Positions 40,014 through 51,655 of a stretch of DNA of 64,000 nt are shown piece by piece. Origin of the DNA: Clostridium sp. 12(A) (GTDB taxonomy: Bacteria > Bacillota > Clostridia > Lachnospirales > Lachnospiraceae). The notes under the pieces were generated by a model. The model saw only the letters and a program-made list of their open reading frames with translations, ran no database searches and was not told the origin of the DNA. The position numbers were made by a program, and so were the translations under genes. The stretch spans positions 3,324,501 to 3,388,500 of the forward strand of contig JAGI01000002.1 in the NCBI GenBank assembly GCA_000526575.1, written 5' to 3'. Every line of letters begins with the position of its first letter. The first letter of the stretch is position 1.

Positions 40014-40988
40014 ATGGCTACAATTAAAGAAATTTCACAGCTTGCGGAGGTTTCGATTACAACCGTATCCCGGGTGCTCAATCAGGATGAAACCATTGTG
40101 GTGAGCCCGGAAGTGAAAAAGAGGATATTTAAGATTGCCCACGAATTAAAATATGTCCCACCCAGGATGCGTCATACGCAGAAAAAAAGAGAAATTGTCA
40201 TTGGTGTGGCTGACTGGCACATTATCCGTAAGGACCGGACAAACATCAGGCTTTCCTCCCTGGACGTAATCGTTAAGTCCATGTCAGGAAACAGTGAGGT
40301 ACGGTTTGAACGGATGGATAAGGGAACGCCCGGACAGTACGACGGAATCATTGCATTTGGTGTTTTTTCCGAAGAAGAGATGGAATTTCTCCGGATGCAA
40401 GGCTATGCCATCGTATTCATCAATTCCGATCCTAAGGATTATGAATATGACAGCATTGTCATGGACTTTAATAAGGGAATCCATGAAATGCTTTCTTATC
40501 TTGTGGATCAGAAAAAGTACCGAAGCGTTGGCTACATAGGAGGTCTTTACGAAGAGGGTCAGGTAAAGATCGGCTACCGCAGATTAGAGGGCATCAAAGC
40601 AGCTTTCAACCAGAAGGAATTATACGAAGACAAATATTTCTTCCTGGGAGATATCAGTAAGGAAAGCGGTTATGAGCTGGCGAAGAGGGCGGTGGAATCC
40701 GGATGCCTTCCAGAGGCGGTGCTCTTAGGAAGTGAAGAAGTGGCAGAAGGAGCCTTAGAAGCTTTTTATGATGCAGGACTTCGGATTCCTAAGGATGTTG
40801 CAGTGGTCATCTATAAGGACATTGAGACTCTGGAATCCAAATGGCCTACCTTCACTAAGGTCCGCATGTTCCCGGAAATCGTCTGGCAGACAGCCATTAA
40901 GCTTTTGCTTGAGCAGATCAGGGAAGGGCGAAAGGACAACATGACAATTTATCTTCCGACGAAGCTGGAGGTCGGAGACAGTGCGTAA
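40014..40988 (+). CDS. LacI-family transcriptional regulator
   Basis: The 324-residue protein starts with the LacI headpiece (MATIKEISQLAEVSITTVSRVLNQDETIVVSPEVKKRI) followed by a periplasmic-binding-like effector domain (YRSVGYIGG, GYELAKRAVESG, LPEAVLLGSEEVAEGALEAF, DVAVVIYKD). It is the first gene before the phn-type transport genes, 47 nt upstream of the binding-protein gene, so it probably senses an imported compound. A LacI-type regulator is unusual for a phosphonate operon and hints at a sugar- or nucleoside-like ligand. Confidence 0.9.
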   Translation: MATIKEISQLAEVSITTVSRVLNQDETIVVSPEVKKRIFKIAHELKYVPPRMRHTQKKREIVIGVADWHIIRKDRTNIRLSSLDVIVKSMSGNSEVRFERMDKGTPGQYDGIIAFGVFSEEEMEFLRMQGYAIVFINSDPKDYEYDSIVMDFNKGIHEMLSYLVDQKKYRSVGYIGGLYEEGQVKIGYRRLEGIKAAFNQKELYEDKYFFLGDISKESGYELAKRAVESGCLPEAVLLGSEEVAEGALEAFYDAGLRIPKDVAVVIYKDIETLESKWPTFTKVRMFPEIVWQTAIKLLLEQIREGRKDNMTIYLPTKLEVGDSA

Positions 40989-41035
40989 GTCGTAAAACAA
41001 GAGAACCGATGAATCACACGAAAAAGGAGAGCAGT

Positions 41036-42139
41036 ATGAGAAAAACAGTTTCTGTATTAATGGCAGCAGCACTCTGTGCAGCAATGATCGGAGGATGTTC
41101 CGGTGGCAGCAAGCAGGCAGGTGCAACCACCGCAGCTACTACCCAGGCAGGAGCAGAAAGTTCCGCAAAGACAGACGATACAAAGGCAGAGAATAAAAAG
41201 GTAGACAAGCTCAACGTGTATTTCGTACCTTCCAGAGAGCCACAGGAGATCGTAACCGCAACAGAGCCGTTAAAGGACATGCTTAAGACAGAGCTTTCAA
41301 AAGAAGGTTATGATATTGGTGAGGTAGTGATTACCGTTGGAACCAGCTATGAAGCAGTTGGAGAAGCGCTTTCCGCAGGTACTGCAGATATCGGTCTTAT
41401 TCCTGGAGGAACCTATGTCCTTTACGATGACGGCGCAGATGTACTTCTTACAGCAACCAGAGATGGTTTAAGCAAGAACTCTGATGCTGCAAAAGACTGG
41501 AATGACGGAAAAGCAACCGAGGCCACCACAGAGCAGGCAACCTCTTACCGTTCTCTCATCATTGCAGGTCCTTCTGAAAAAGGACAGGAGCTTGCAAAGA
41601 AGATCAACAGCGGCGAAGCTCTTACATTTGAAGATTTAGACGGAGCAAACTGGAGCGTTATGTCTTCCTCCTCACCGGCAGGATACATTTACCCTTCCTT
41701 ATGGCTTCAGGACAATTTCCAGAAGAACATTTTAAATCTTTCCCATGCCGTTCAGTCTGATTCCTACGGTAGTGCATTTGCAAGACTTGCTGCCGGACAG
41801 GTAGATGTACTTTGTACCTACGCAGATGCCCGCAAAGATTATGAGGAAAAATGGAAAGCAGAGTACAACAGAACCGGTTCCATCTGGGAAGAGACCAGCG
41901 TCATTGGTGTAACTCCTCCTATCTTTAACGATACAGTAAGCGTAAGCAAGACTTCCAAAATCATGGATGATGCATTCAAGAAAGCTCTATCCAATGCATT
42001 CATCAACATCGGCAAGACAGAAGAAGGCCAGAAGGTCATCGCAATCTACAGCCACAAGGGATATCAGGAAGCAAAGAGCGCTGATTATGACAATGAGCGC
42101 AAAGCACAGCAGATGATTAAGGAATTAAATGCAAAATAA
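41036..42139 (+). CDS. phnD: PhnD-type ABC transporter substrate-binding lipoprotein
   Basis: ATG at 41036 follows AAAAGGAGAGCAGT. The 367-residue protein has a lipoprotein signal (Cys21 in IGGCSGG), a Thr/Ala-rich linker, and a PhnD/phosphite-type binding fold (LNVYFVPSREPQEIVTATEPLKDML, SAGTADIGLIPGGTYVL, SSPAGYIYPSLWLQ, VQSDSYGSAFARLAAGQVDVLCTY). The family binds phosphonates, phosphite or related phosphorus compounds. Confidence 0.9.
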   Translation: MRKTVSVLMAAALCAAMIGGCSGGSKQAGATTAATTQAGAESSAKTDDTKAENKKVDKLNVYFVPSREPQEIVTATEPLKDMLKTELSKEGYDIGEVVITVGTSYEAVGEALSAGTADIGLIPGGTYVLYDDGADVLLTATRDGLSKNSDAAKDWNDGKATEATTEQATSYRSLIIAGPSEKGQELAKKINSGEALTFEDLDGANWSVMSSSSPAGYIYPSLWLQDNFQKNILNLSHAVQSDSYGSAFARLAAGQVDVLCTYADARKDYEEKWKAEYNRTGSIWEETSVIGVTPPIFNDTVSVSKTSKIMDDAFKKALSNAFINIGKTEEGQKVIAIYSHKGYQEAKSADYDNERKAQQMIKELNAK

Positions 42140-42155
42140 ATAATACATACAGGCT

Positions 42156-42194
42156 GCGGGGGCGTCGTAAGGGGTAACAATTGCGGCGCCTCCG
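42156..42194 (+). terminator. Stem-loop between phnD- and phnC-like genes
   Basis: GCGGGGGCGTCG pairs with CGGCGCCTCCGC (12 bp with two G-T pairs), followed by TCTTT. It occupies the same place as the stem-loops after the other binding-protein genes and probably lowers readthrough. Confidence 0.55.
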
Positions 42195-42222
42195 CTCTTT
42201 GTGCATGGAAATGAGGAAAAGT

Positions 42223-42978
42223 ATGATTGAATTTAATCACGTAAGCAAAAAATATCCCAACGGCTTTGAGGCTTTAAAAGATATTAACTTAACCATTGAA
42301 CAGGGAGAATTCGTGGCAATCATCGGTTTATCCGGTGCGGGAAAGTCCACCCTTCTTCGGACCATTAACCGTATGCACGACATTACAGAGGGAAGCTTAA
42401 CCGTAGACGGCACCGATGTCATGCAGCTTAGGGGTGGGGAGCTTAGAGGCTTCCGCAGAAAGATCGGCATGATCTTCCAGTCCTTTAACCTGGTGACCAG
42501 AACCAGAGTCATTAATAACGTTCTCATGTCAAAGGTACCGGAACTGTCCTTCTTTCGGGCCCTGTTTGGCATTTATCCAAAGGAAGATAAGTTAAATGCA
42601 CTGGAAGCTCTTGATAAGGTGGGAATTTTAGATAAGGCATTTGTCCGTGCCGACCAGCTCTCCGGCGGACAGCAGCAGAGAGTTGCCCTTGCAAGAACGC
42701 TTGCCCAGAATCCTCAGATTATCCTGGCCGATGAGCCGGTTGCCTCTCTTGACCCGGTAACGGCAAAGCAGGTCATGGGAGATTTTCAGAGAATCAACAA
42801 GGAGATGAACATCACCATTCTTTTAAACATCCATCATGTGGATCTGGCACTCCAGTATGCCAGCCGTGTGGTAGGCATCCGTTCCGGCGCCATCGTATAT
42901 GACGGTCCGGCTTCCGAAGTAACGGAGGAAATCTTAAACGAGATTTATGAAGGAAAACAAAAGGAGGCCGAAGGATGA
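42223..42978 (+). CDS. phnC: PhnC-type ABC transporter ATPase
   Basis: ATG at 42223 after GAGGAAAAGT. The 251-residue ATPase has Walker A GLSGAGKST, signature LSGGQQQR and Walker B IILADEPVASLDP. Together with FQSFNLVTRTRVINNVLM this is characteristic of phosphonate importers. Confidence 0.92.
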   Translation: MIEFNHVSKKYPNGFEALKDINLTIEQGEFVAIIGLSGAGKSTLLRTINRMHDITEGSLTVDGTDVMQLRGGELRGFRRKIGMIFQSFNLVTRTRVINNVLMSKVPELSFFRALFGIYPKEDKLNALEALDKVGILDKAFVRADQLSGGQQQRVALARTLAQNPQIILADEPVASLDPVTAKQVMGDFQRINKEMNITILLNIHHVDLALQYASRVVGIRSGAIVYDGPASEVTEEILNEIYEGKQKEAEG

Positions 42979-43796
42979 GTGTATATGACAAGATATTTCC
43001 TCCCAGGAAAATGGAATTGTCAAATGGGAAAACCGTCTATAAGCCAGCGTCCAGACTTCCTCTCATTGCCTTGATTGTGGTGCTATTTACCATACTTTCC
43101 GTTAAGATTACTGGATTTGACCTGGCTGTTTTAAAAGAAAGAGGGAACCAGTTTTTTGTCATCCTGGGAATGATGATTCCGCCAGCATTTTCCTATAGCT
43201 CCCAGGTGTGGGAACCCCTGTTTGACACCGTTAAAATGTCTCTTTTAGGAACCGTGGTAGGTGCTGTTACTGTCATACCATTTGCTATGGCTGCTTCCAC
43301 CAATATCATTAAAAATTCTGTCTTAGTCAGTGTAGTAAGATTGTTTTTAAGCATTGTAAGAACCCTTCCCACCCTGGTGACTGCTCTTGTAGCAACTTAC
43401 GTATTTGGACTGGGTACCTTAGCAGGAACCACGGCAATTGCAGTGTTTACCTTTGCCTATATGGGGAAAATCCTATACGAAGAGATTGAAACTGTGGATA
43501 TGGGTGCCTTTGAAGCCATGGAAGCCATTGGAGCTACCAAAGTAAGAGCCTTTGCAAGTGCCATTATTCCACAGGTCCTGCCATCCTATATCTCAAACGG
43601 TCTGTTCTGTTTTGAGGGAAATGTCCGTTATGCAGCCATCTTAGGCTATGTAGGAGCAGGTGGTCTTGGACTCATTCTCAATGAAAAGCTGGGCTGGAGA
43701 GAGTATCCAAGTGTAGGTATGATTTTGCTCATGCTGTTTGTAACCGTATTTCTCATTGAATCGGTGAGCCGTTATTGCCGCAAGAAACTGGTATAG
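42975..43796 (+). CDS. phnE: PhnE-type permease 1
   Basis: ATGA overlap with phnC. The 273-residue membrane protein has about six segments and the loop AFEAMEAIGATKVRAFASAIIPQVLP, with GYVGAGGLG near the end, as in PhnE proteins. Confidence 0.9.
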   Translation: MSVYDKIFPPRKMELSNGKTVYKPASRLPLIALIVVLFTILSVKITGFDLAVLKERGNQFFVILGMMIPPAFSYSSQVWEPLFDTVKMSLLGTVVGAVTVIPFAMAASTNIIKNSVLVSVVRLFLSIVRTLPTLVTALVATYVFGLGTLAGTTAIAVFTFAYMGKILYEEIETVDMGAFEAMEAIGATKVRAFASAIIPQVLPSYISNGLFCFEGNVRYAAILGYVGAGGLGLILNEKLGWREYPSVGMILLMLFVTVFLIESVSRYCRKKLV

Positions 43797-43808
43797 GAGG
43801 GCGTACAT

Positions 43809-44618
43809 ATGAATAAACAAATTGAAAAAGCATACGCTGAACGGCCAAAGAATACGGTATACCAGATAGCAGTGTCTGTCATTATCCTGGTGTGTATCTT
43901 ATGGTCCGGTTCCGCGGTTGAGATATCAAAAGGAGGTCTTTCAGGCCTTTCTATTGCAGGAAATATCTTAAATGGTATTTTCCATCCAGAACCAAAGCTA
44001 CTGTTTAACTTAACCATTCAGGGCGTGCCTTATCTCCTTCTTGAGACCGTTTGTATTGCATTTTTAGGAACTCTGGTAGGTGCATTTTTAGCCATTCCAC
44101 TGTCATTTTTATCAGCGTCCAATTTAATGCCAGCACCCATTGCCTTTATCAGCCGTCTGATTATCATGGCAATTCGTACCATACCTGCATTTGTATATGG
44201 TCTTATGTTTATCCGTGTCAGCGGACCTGGCGCATTTACCGGACTTCTCACCATGTCTGTCTGCTCCATTGGTATGGTATCCAAGATGTACATTGAAGCC
44301 ATTGAGGATTTAGATACCAGGATTTTAGAGTCCTTAGATGCCTGTGGCTGTACGACGTTTCAGAAGATCCGCTATGGCATTCTTCCCCAGTTGATTCCAA
44401 ACTTCGCCTCTACGGTAATTTATAGGTTTGACATCAATTTAAGGGATGCTACGGTTCTTGGTCTCGTGGGTGCCGGAGGTATTGGCGCACCTTTAATCTT
44501 TGCCATGAATTCCTACCGCTGGAATGAGGCTGGAGCGATTTTAGTGGGACTTGTCGTGTTGGTTCTCCTGGTGGAATACATCTCCACAAAGATTCGTGTA
44601 AAGCTGGCCAGGGGGTGA
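43809..44618 (+). CDS. phnE: PhnE-type permease 2
   Basis: The 269-residue protein is a paralogue of the previous permease (ILESLDACGCTTFQKIRYGILPQLIP, GLVGAGGIG). AGGAGGGCGTACAT precedes its ATG. Two PhnE subunits probably form a heterodimeric channel. Confidence 0.9.
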   Translation: MNKQIEKAYAERPKNTVYQIAVSVIILVCILWSGSAVEISKGGLSGLSIAGNILNGIFHPEPKLLFNLTIQGVPYLLLETVCIAFLGTLVGAFLAIPLSFLSASNLMPAPIAFISRLIIMAIRTIPAFVYGLMFIRVSGPGAFTGLLTMSVCSIGMVSKMYIEAIEDLDTRILESLDACGCTTFQKIRYGILPQLIPNFASTVIYRFDINLRDATVLGLVGAGGIGAPLIFAMNSYRWNEAGAILVGLVVLVLLVEYISTKIRVKLARG

Positions 44619-44622
44619 TGGA

Positions 44623-46143
44623 ATGAAACGAAATGCAACGATTTATTACACCTCAGATGTCCATGGATACCTGTTTCCGACCTCATACGGAGACAAAGAG
44701 GAAAAGGCCATGGGTCTGTTAAACTGTGTATCCAACTTTAAAAAGGACGGAAATACACTTGTTTTTGATGGGGGAGATACGCTTCAGGGCTCTCCCATGG
44801 CCTCCTACATTATGGCAAAGGGAGGTGAGGTTCTTGAATCCGAGCCTATTGCTCTTGTGTATAATGAGGCAGGGTATGATTGCGTGGTTCCGGGAAACCA
44901 TGACTTTAACTTTGGATATGAACGCCTTTCCCATTATTACAATGCGTTGCATGGCACCTGTCTTGGTGCCAATGTAGAAGATCTGGAAGGTGAATTAAAG
45001 CTCTCAAACAGTAAAATCTTCACTCTGGAAAATGGCCTTCGTCTGGGTGTTACAGGCATTGTAACTGATTATGTCAATGTTTGGGAACAACCGGAGCATC
45101 TTAAGAATATAAAGATAACAGATGCATTTATGGCCGCAAAGAAGGAACTGTCCCTTCTTAAGGAACATTGTGATGTCACCATCTGTATTTATCATGGCGG
45201 CTATGAATGCGATCTGGAAACTGGTGAGGTCTTAAGCACCAGCGGTGAAAACGTAGGCTACCGGATTTTAAAAGAGCTGGACTACGATATCCTCCTGACA
45301 GCTCATCAGCATATGCCGGTTTCTGGAAGAGAGATTTGCGGGACCCATACCCTTCAGGTAATGGCCAATGCCATTCAGTATGCCAGGATTGAGATTACAG
45401 TCTCAGAGGGCAAGGTTACTGTTGAATCTACCATTTGTCCGGCGGGCGATCACCATGAGGAAGAGCCCTATAAGACCCTTCTTCCATTGGAGGGCGAAGT
45501 CCAGAAATGGCTTGATGTGAGCATTGGAAGATTAAAGGAACCGGTCTTAGAAATGAGCAAGCTTGATATGGCGATGCACGGTTCTGGAATCGCAGATTTA
45601 TTTAACCAGATACAGCTTTTCTATTCTGGGGCGGATATCTCCTGTGTGGGCCTTGGCAATACTCCTATGAGTCTCCCGGAGCACATCACCATGCGGGATC
45701 TGGTAAGGGTATACCCCTTCTCCAACACCCTGGTCGTTCTATCCGTTGATGAGGCTGCTCTTAAAAAAGCGCTGGAACGCTGTGCCGAATACTTCACCTT
45801 AAAGGATGGTGTCATTGAGATTTCTGATGTATTCTTAAATCCAAAGGTGGAGCATTACAATTACGATTATTTTGCAGGAATCACCTATGAAGTAGATGTG
45901 ACCATGCCGGTAGGAAGCCGGGTAACGTCCATTTTATATCAGGGTGAACCGTTAAATGGCCGGAGCTTAAGTCTTTGTATGAGTGATTACAGAGGAAGCG
46001 GAACCGGAGGCTATGAAGTGTACAAAACGTGTCCGGTAATAAAGCGAATCGGTACCGATGTACCTGAGCTTGCCCTGGATTATTTAAAAAAGCACCCCGT
46101 GGTAGAACTCCAAAAAAATGGGAGCATCATCATCCACAGGTAA
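44623..46143 (+). CDS. 5'-nucleotidase / cyclic phosphodiesterase-like metallophosphoesterase
   Basis: Starts 4 bases after phnE2. The 506-residue protein has the calcineurin-like metal-binding motifs YTSDVHGY, DGGDTLQG, GNHDFNFG and TAHQHMPVSG, followed by a 5'-nucleotidase C-terminal domain (GNTPMSLPEHITMRDLVRVYPFSNTL, DYRGSGTGGYE). Unlike UshA it has no signal peptide, so it appears cytoplasmic. In this operon it may release phosphate from an imported nucleotide- or phosphoester-like compound; that is inferred. Confidence 0.85.
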   Translation: MKRNATIYYTSDVHGYLFPTSYGDKEEKAMGLLNCVSNFKKDGNTLVFDGGDTLQGSPMASYIMAKGGEVLESEPIALVYNEAGYDCVVPGNHDFNFGYERLSHYYNALHGTCLGANVEDLEGELKLSNSKIFTLENGLRLGVTGIVTDYVNVWEQPEHLKNIKITDAFMAAKKELSLLKEHCDVTICIYHGGYECDLETGEVLSTSGENVGYRILKELDYDILLTAHQHMPVSGREICGTHTLQVMANAIQYARIEITVSEGKVTVESTICPAGDHHEEEPYKTLLPLEGEVQKWLDVSIGRLKEPVLEMSKLDMAMHGSGIADLFNQIQLFYSGADISCVGLGNTPMSLPEHITMRDLVRVYPFSNTLVVLSVDEAALKKALERCAEYFTLKDGVIEISDVFLNPKVEHYNYDYFAGITYEVDVTMPVGSRVTSILYQGEPLNGRSLSLCMSDYRGSGTGGYEVYKTCPVIKRIGTDVPELALDYLKKHPVVELQKNGSIIIHR

Positions 46144-46199
46144 AAGGCTGTCCGCACCAAAATGACAAAAATATACCAGTTGGACTTTAAAAATTTTAC

Positions 46200-46325
46200 T
46201 TGACAAAAAATCATTCATGCTTTAGTCTAGCTATATACTTCATAAAACGAAGTTAATAATAATTTTCAAGGCAAAGAAGCCATAACAATGTGCAGCGTCG
46301 CACAAGGTTATGGCTTAATTTTTTT
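46200..46325 (+). promoter_or_regulatory. Promoter and terminator-containing leader of amtB
   Basis: TTGACA (46200-46205) and TAGTCT (46223-46228) are 17 nt apart. About 45 nt into the leader, AAGCCATAAC (46277-46286) pairs with GTTATGGCTT (46307-46316), followed by AATTTTTTT. Inside the loop, GTGC and GCAC enclose the hexaloop AGCGTC. A terminator ahead of the start codon implies attenuation, perhaps by an ANTAR-type protein or a nitrogen-sensing RNA; the mechanism is not proven by the sequence. Confidence 0.6.
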
Positions 46326-46354
46326 ACCCAAAATTAAGAAAGAGGTGCTTTTTT

Positions 46355-47590
46355 ATGGATCACGGAGATTTTTCATGGATGCTTGTTTGTTCCGCTCTCG
46401 TATTTATCATGACCCCGGGGCTGGCATTTTTTTATGGAGGTCTGGTAAAACGAAAAAATGTTGTAAACACCATAATGTCATCAGCCATCATGATGGGAGT
46501 TGGATCAATTCTTTGGGTTTTGATCGGTTTTTCTCTCTCCTTTAGTGGAGATATTGGCGGTGTCATCGGAAATCTTAACTGGTTCGGCCTTAACTTCGAT
46601 ACCTTCGCCGACACCACACACCCTTACCCCAATACCCTTGTATTCGCCATCTTCCAGATGATGTTCGCCATCATTGCTCCGGCTCTTATTACCGGTGCTG
46701 TGGCAGAGCGAATGAAATTTTCCTCTCTGGTCATTTTTGTGGCATTGTGGTCCATCATCGTGTATTATCCCCTGGCGCACATGGTATGGGGCGGCGGATT
46801 CCTGTTCCAGATCGGCTCCGTAGATTTTGCTGGCGGAAACGTAGTTCACATCAGTTCTGGTATCAGTGCACTGGTTCTCTCCTTCCTTCTAGGAAAGCGA
46901 AGAAACTTAGGCAAAGCACCGTATCACCCACACAATGTACCATTCGTATTTTTGGGAGCAGCACTTCTCTGGTTTGGCTGGTTTGGATTTAATGGAGGCA
47001 GCGCACTGGCAGCCAATGAGCTGGCAGCTCACGCATTCATGACTACCAACACAGCAGCAGCTTCTGCACTTCTTTCCTGGATTCTCATAGAAGTGATTAA
47101 AAATGGAAAGCCTACCCTGGTAGGAACCTCTACCGGTCTTGTAATCGGTCTGGTTGCCATTACCCCAGGTGCTGGATTTGTACCGATTTGGGCGGCCATC
47201 ATCATCGGAGCATTGGTAAGCCCGATCTGCTATTACTTCATCAATGTAATTAAGCCTAAATTTGGCTATGACGATGCACTTGATGTATTCGGATGCCACG
47301 GCATTGGCGGACTTTGGGGCGGTATTGCAACTGGTATCTTTGCAAATACCAAGATTAATTCCGCAGCACCATGGAATGGTCTTATATACGGAGAAGTCAC
47401 CCTATTCCTTCGTCAGCTTGCAGCCATTGTTATCACCATCATCATTGCCGTTGTAGGAACCCTTATAGCCGCTAAGATCGCTTCTCTGATTACCAAAGGA
47501 ATCAAGGTATCCAATAAGGATGAGATGATCGGACTTGACGTATCGGAGCATGGCGAAACTGCTTATCCGGCATTTAATGGTATGGATTAA
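46355..47590 (+). CDS. amtB: Ammonium transporter
   Basis: The 411-residue protein has about eleven membrane segments and Amt signatures: TPGLAFFYGGLVKRKNV near the N-terminus, the twin histidines in HMVWGGGF and DVFGCHGIGGLWGG, and WFGWFGFNGGSALAAN. AAAGAGGTG precedes the ATG. It conducts ammonium and is paired with the P-II gene directly downstream. Confidence 0.95.
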   Translation: MDHGDFSWMLVCSALVFIMTPGLAFFYGGLVKRKNVVNTIMSSAIMMGVGSILWVLIGFSLSFSGDIGGVIGNLNWFGLNFDTFADTTHPYPNTLVFAIFQMMFAIIAPALITGAVAERMKFSSLVIFVALWSIIVYYPLAHMVWGGGFLFQIGSVDFAGGNVVHISSGISALVLSFLLGKRRNLGKAPYHPHNVPFVFLGAALLWFGWFGFNGGSALAANELAAHAFMTTNTAAASALLSWILIEVIKNGKPTLVGTSTGLVIGLVAITPGAGFVPIWAAIIIGALVSPICYYFINVIKPKFGYDDALDVFGCHGIGGLWGGIATGIFANTKINSAAPWNGLIYGEVTLFLRQLAAIVITIIIAVVGTLIAAKIASLITKGIKVSNKDEMIGLDVSEHGETAYPAFNGMD

Positions 47591-47608
47591 GAGAAGGGGG
47601 ACAGTCTC

Positions 47609-47950
47609 ATGAAGAAAATAGAAGCATTTATCCGTCCGGAGAAGCTGGAGGATATTAAAGAAATCATGGAAGAGCAGAAGTTAAACGGCTTGAGCATTAG
47701 CCAGGTTATGGGCTGTGGAAATCAGAAGGGCTGGACAGAATATGTCCGCGGTGCTGAGGTCGATTATAACTTTCTTACTAAGATAAAGATCGAAATGGTT
47801 GTGGCTGATGACCAGGCTGAAACGGTTATCAGTGCAATTACAAAAAAAGCTTATACCGGAGAATATGGGGATGGGAAGATATTTATCTCTGATATTCAGG
47901 ATGCAATTCGCATTCGTACCGGAGAGCGTGGAGAAGATGCGATTAAATAG
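47609..47950 (+). CDS. glnK: Nitrogen regulatory protein P-II
   Basis: The 113-residue protein starts 18 nt after amtB. It has the P-II layout with T-loop QKGWTEYVRGAEVDYNF and the C-terminal GKIFISDIQDAIRIRTGERGEDAI. Residue 51, the uridylylated Tyr in enteric proteins, is Val here; a Tyr is found at 53. It should bind ATP/ADP and 2-oxoglutarate and block AmtB when nitrogen is plentiful. Confidence 0.95.
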   Translation: MKKIEAFIRPEKLEDIKEIMEEQKLNGLSISQVMGCGNQKGWTEYVRGAEVDYNFLTKIKIEMVVADDQAETVISAITKKAYTGEYGDGKIFISDIQDAIRIRTGERGEDAIK

Positions 47951-47967
47951 TTTCTTCTATATAATAG

Positions 47968-48006
47968 AGCAGTGGGCTGGAGTTGCGACCAGACACTGCT
48001 TTTTTT
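47968..48006 (+). terminator. Intrinsic terminator after glnK
   Basis: AGCAGTG (47968-47974) pairs with CACTGCT (47994-48000), with an inner CTGG/CCAG pairing, followed by six T. Confidence 0.85.
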
Positions 48007-50662
<2,656 letters not shown>

Positions 50663-50696
50663 AAAGTAATAAGTAGCTAGCGTAGCTTGTAGACGA

Positions 50697-50751
50697 AAAA
50701 AAGGCTGCCTGGAAAGCCATTTTTTTCAATGAACTTTCCAGACAGCTTTTT
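50697..50751 (+). terminator. Intrinsic terminator after collagen body 1
   Basis: GCTGCCTGGAAAG (50704-50716) pairs with CTTTCCAGACAGC (50734-50746), with one mismatch, flanked by A and T runs. Confidence 0.85.
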
Positions 50752-50852
50752 CTATTGTCAAATAATGAGATGTCAATTTTGATTAATCTATTTTGCCCGT
50801 TATTCACCCATATGCCCATGCTGAATATCGGTAAAACAAAGTAATAATGATT

Positions 50853-50883
50853 ATACACTCAGTAAGCCAGCTTGACATATTAT
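50853..50883 (+). promoter_or_regulatory. Possible sporulation-type promoter of the N-terminal exon gene
   Basis: ATACAC (50853-50858) and CATATTAT (50876-50883) are 17 nt apart. CATANNNT is the -10 pattern of sigma-K/sigma-E promoters and AC is a sigma-K-like -35. The match is suggestive only; no sigma-A-like promoter stands out in 50755-50989. Confidence 0.35.
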
Positions 50884-50989
50884 GATAAGTATAATAGCTG
50901 TAGAAGTCCTGGATGTAGATAGGTAATATAGGTGGCTTTTGCAGTTATTGTTCGACAACACTTTATTTTAGGTAAAGGAGAAGGATATC

Positions 50990-51454
50990 ATGAGCGACAC
51001 AGTTTTACAGATAGAGCGGTTAGTAGATGGAACCGTTGGGGTAAATGATAATGTAATTTTTGATTCCATTGTGGTTATATCTGAGTCCGTCAGCTATAAC
51101 AGCGCCACCGGTACCATAACTTTGCTTCAACCGGGTAGATATGAATTTGACTGGTGGGTAGACACCCAATCTTCTGCATCCTCTAATGGTGTGGGCTTTG
51201 CTCTTGTATCATCTCAGGGGGACCTCCTTGTAGGCAATTCACCTATAAAGACAGGTGAGGTTGTAGGTGTGGCCATACTTGTAGTCAATGAAGTACCTGT
51301 TACGGTAGAGCTTAAAAATAACAGTACAGCGGAAGTGTATTATCCCACGATAGTCCCAGTCAAAGCAACACTTGTAGTGATTGGCGGGGAGGGTTCCGGT
51401 GGAACTGGCCCGACTGGCCCAACAGGAGCAACTGCTCCGTTAAACTTGTGGTAA
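50990..51454 (+). CDS. N-terminal exon of a collagen-like surface protein (interrupted gene)
   Basis: ATG at 50990 after AAAGGAGAAGGATATC. The 154-residue product has a beta-rich domain of about 135 residues (FDSIVVISESVSYNSATGTITLLQPGRYEFDWWV) that looks like a TNF/BclA jelly roll. It then begins collagen triplets, [14 protein letters not shown], and stops abruptly as LNLW. The stop lies just inside the recombinase element: the core GTTAAAC (51439-51445) is in the same frame as the core before body 2 at 53461. Joined, they give one open frame of 718 residues (152 plus 566). As it stands the protein is truncated. Confidence 0.75.
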   Translation: MSDTVLQIERLVDGTVGVNDNVIFDSIVVISESVSYNSATGTITLLQPGRYEFDWWVDTQSSASSNGVGFALVSSQGDLLVGNSPIKTGEVVGVAILVVNEVPVTVELKNNSTAEVYYPTIVPVKATLVVIGGEGSGGTGPTGPTGATAPLNLW

Positions 51455-51456
51455 GA
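51428..51456 (+). other. attL of the recombinase element
   Basis: GCTCC-GTTAAAC-TTGTGGTAA, with the core at 51439-51445. The left arm belongs to the interrupted gene, the right arm to the element. Together with 53446-53470 it predicts attB GCTCC-GTTAAAC-GGAGC (a palindrome around a central A) and attP CATAA-GTTAAAC-TTGTG (also near-palindromic). Confidence 0.7.
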
Positions 51457-51655
51457 ATCAAAAAAATATTATGATAACTTCTTAAAATAAAGACAAAATA
51501 CTCATATATGAAAAACAATACACAATATATTCAGACTATTTATCCGTACAACATCTGATAAAATAACATGAATATGTCGAAATTTAAGGTAGGAATCTAT
51601 CTAAGTAGACAACTATAATTGCATATGGTTAATAAAGAACGTTAAGGCAGTTAAT

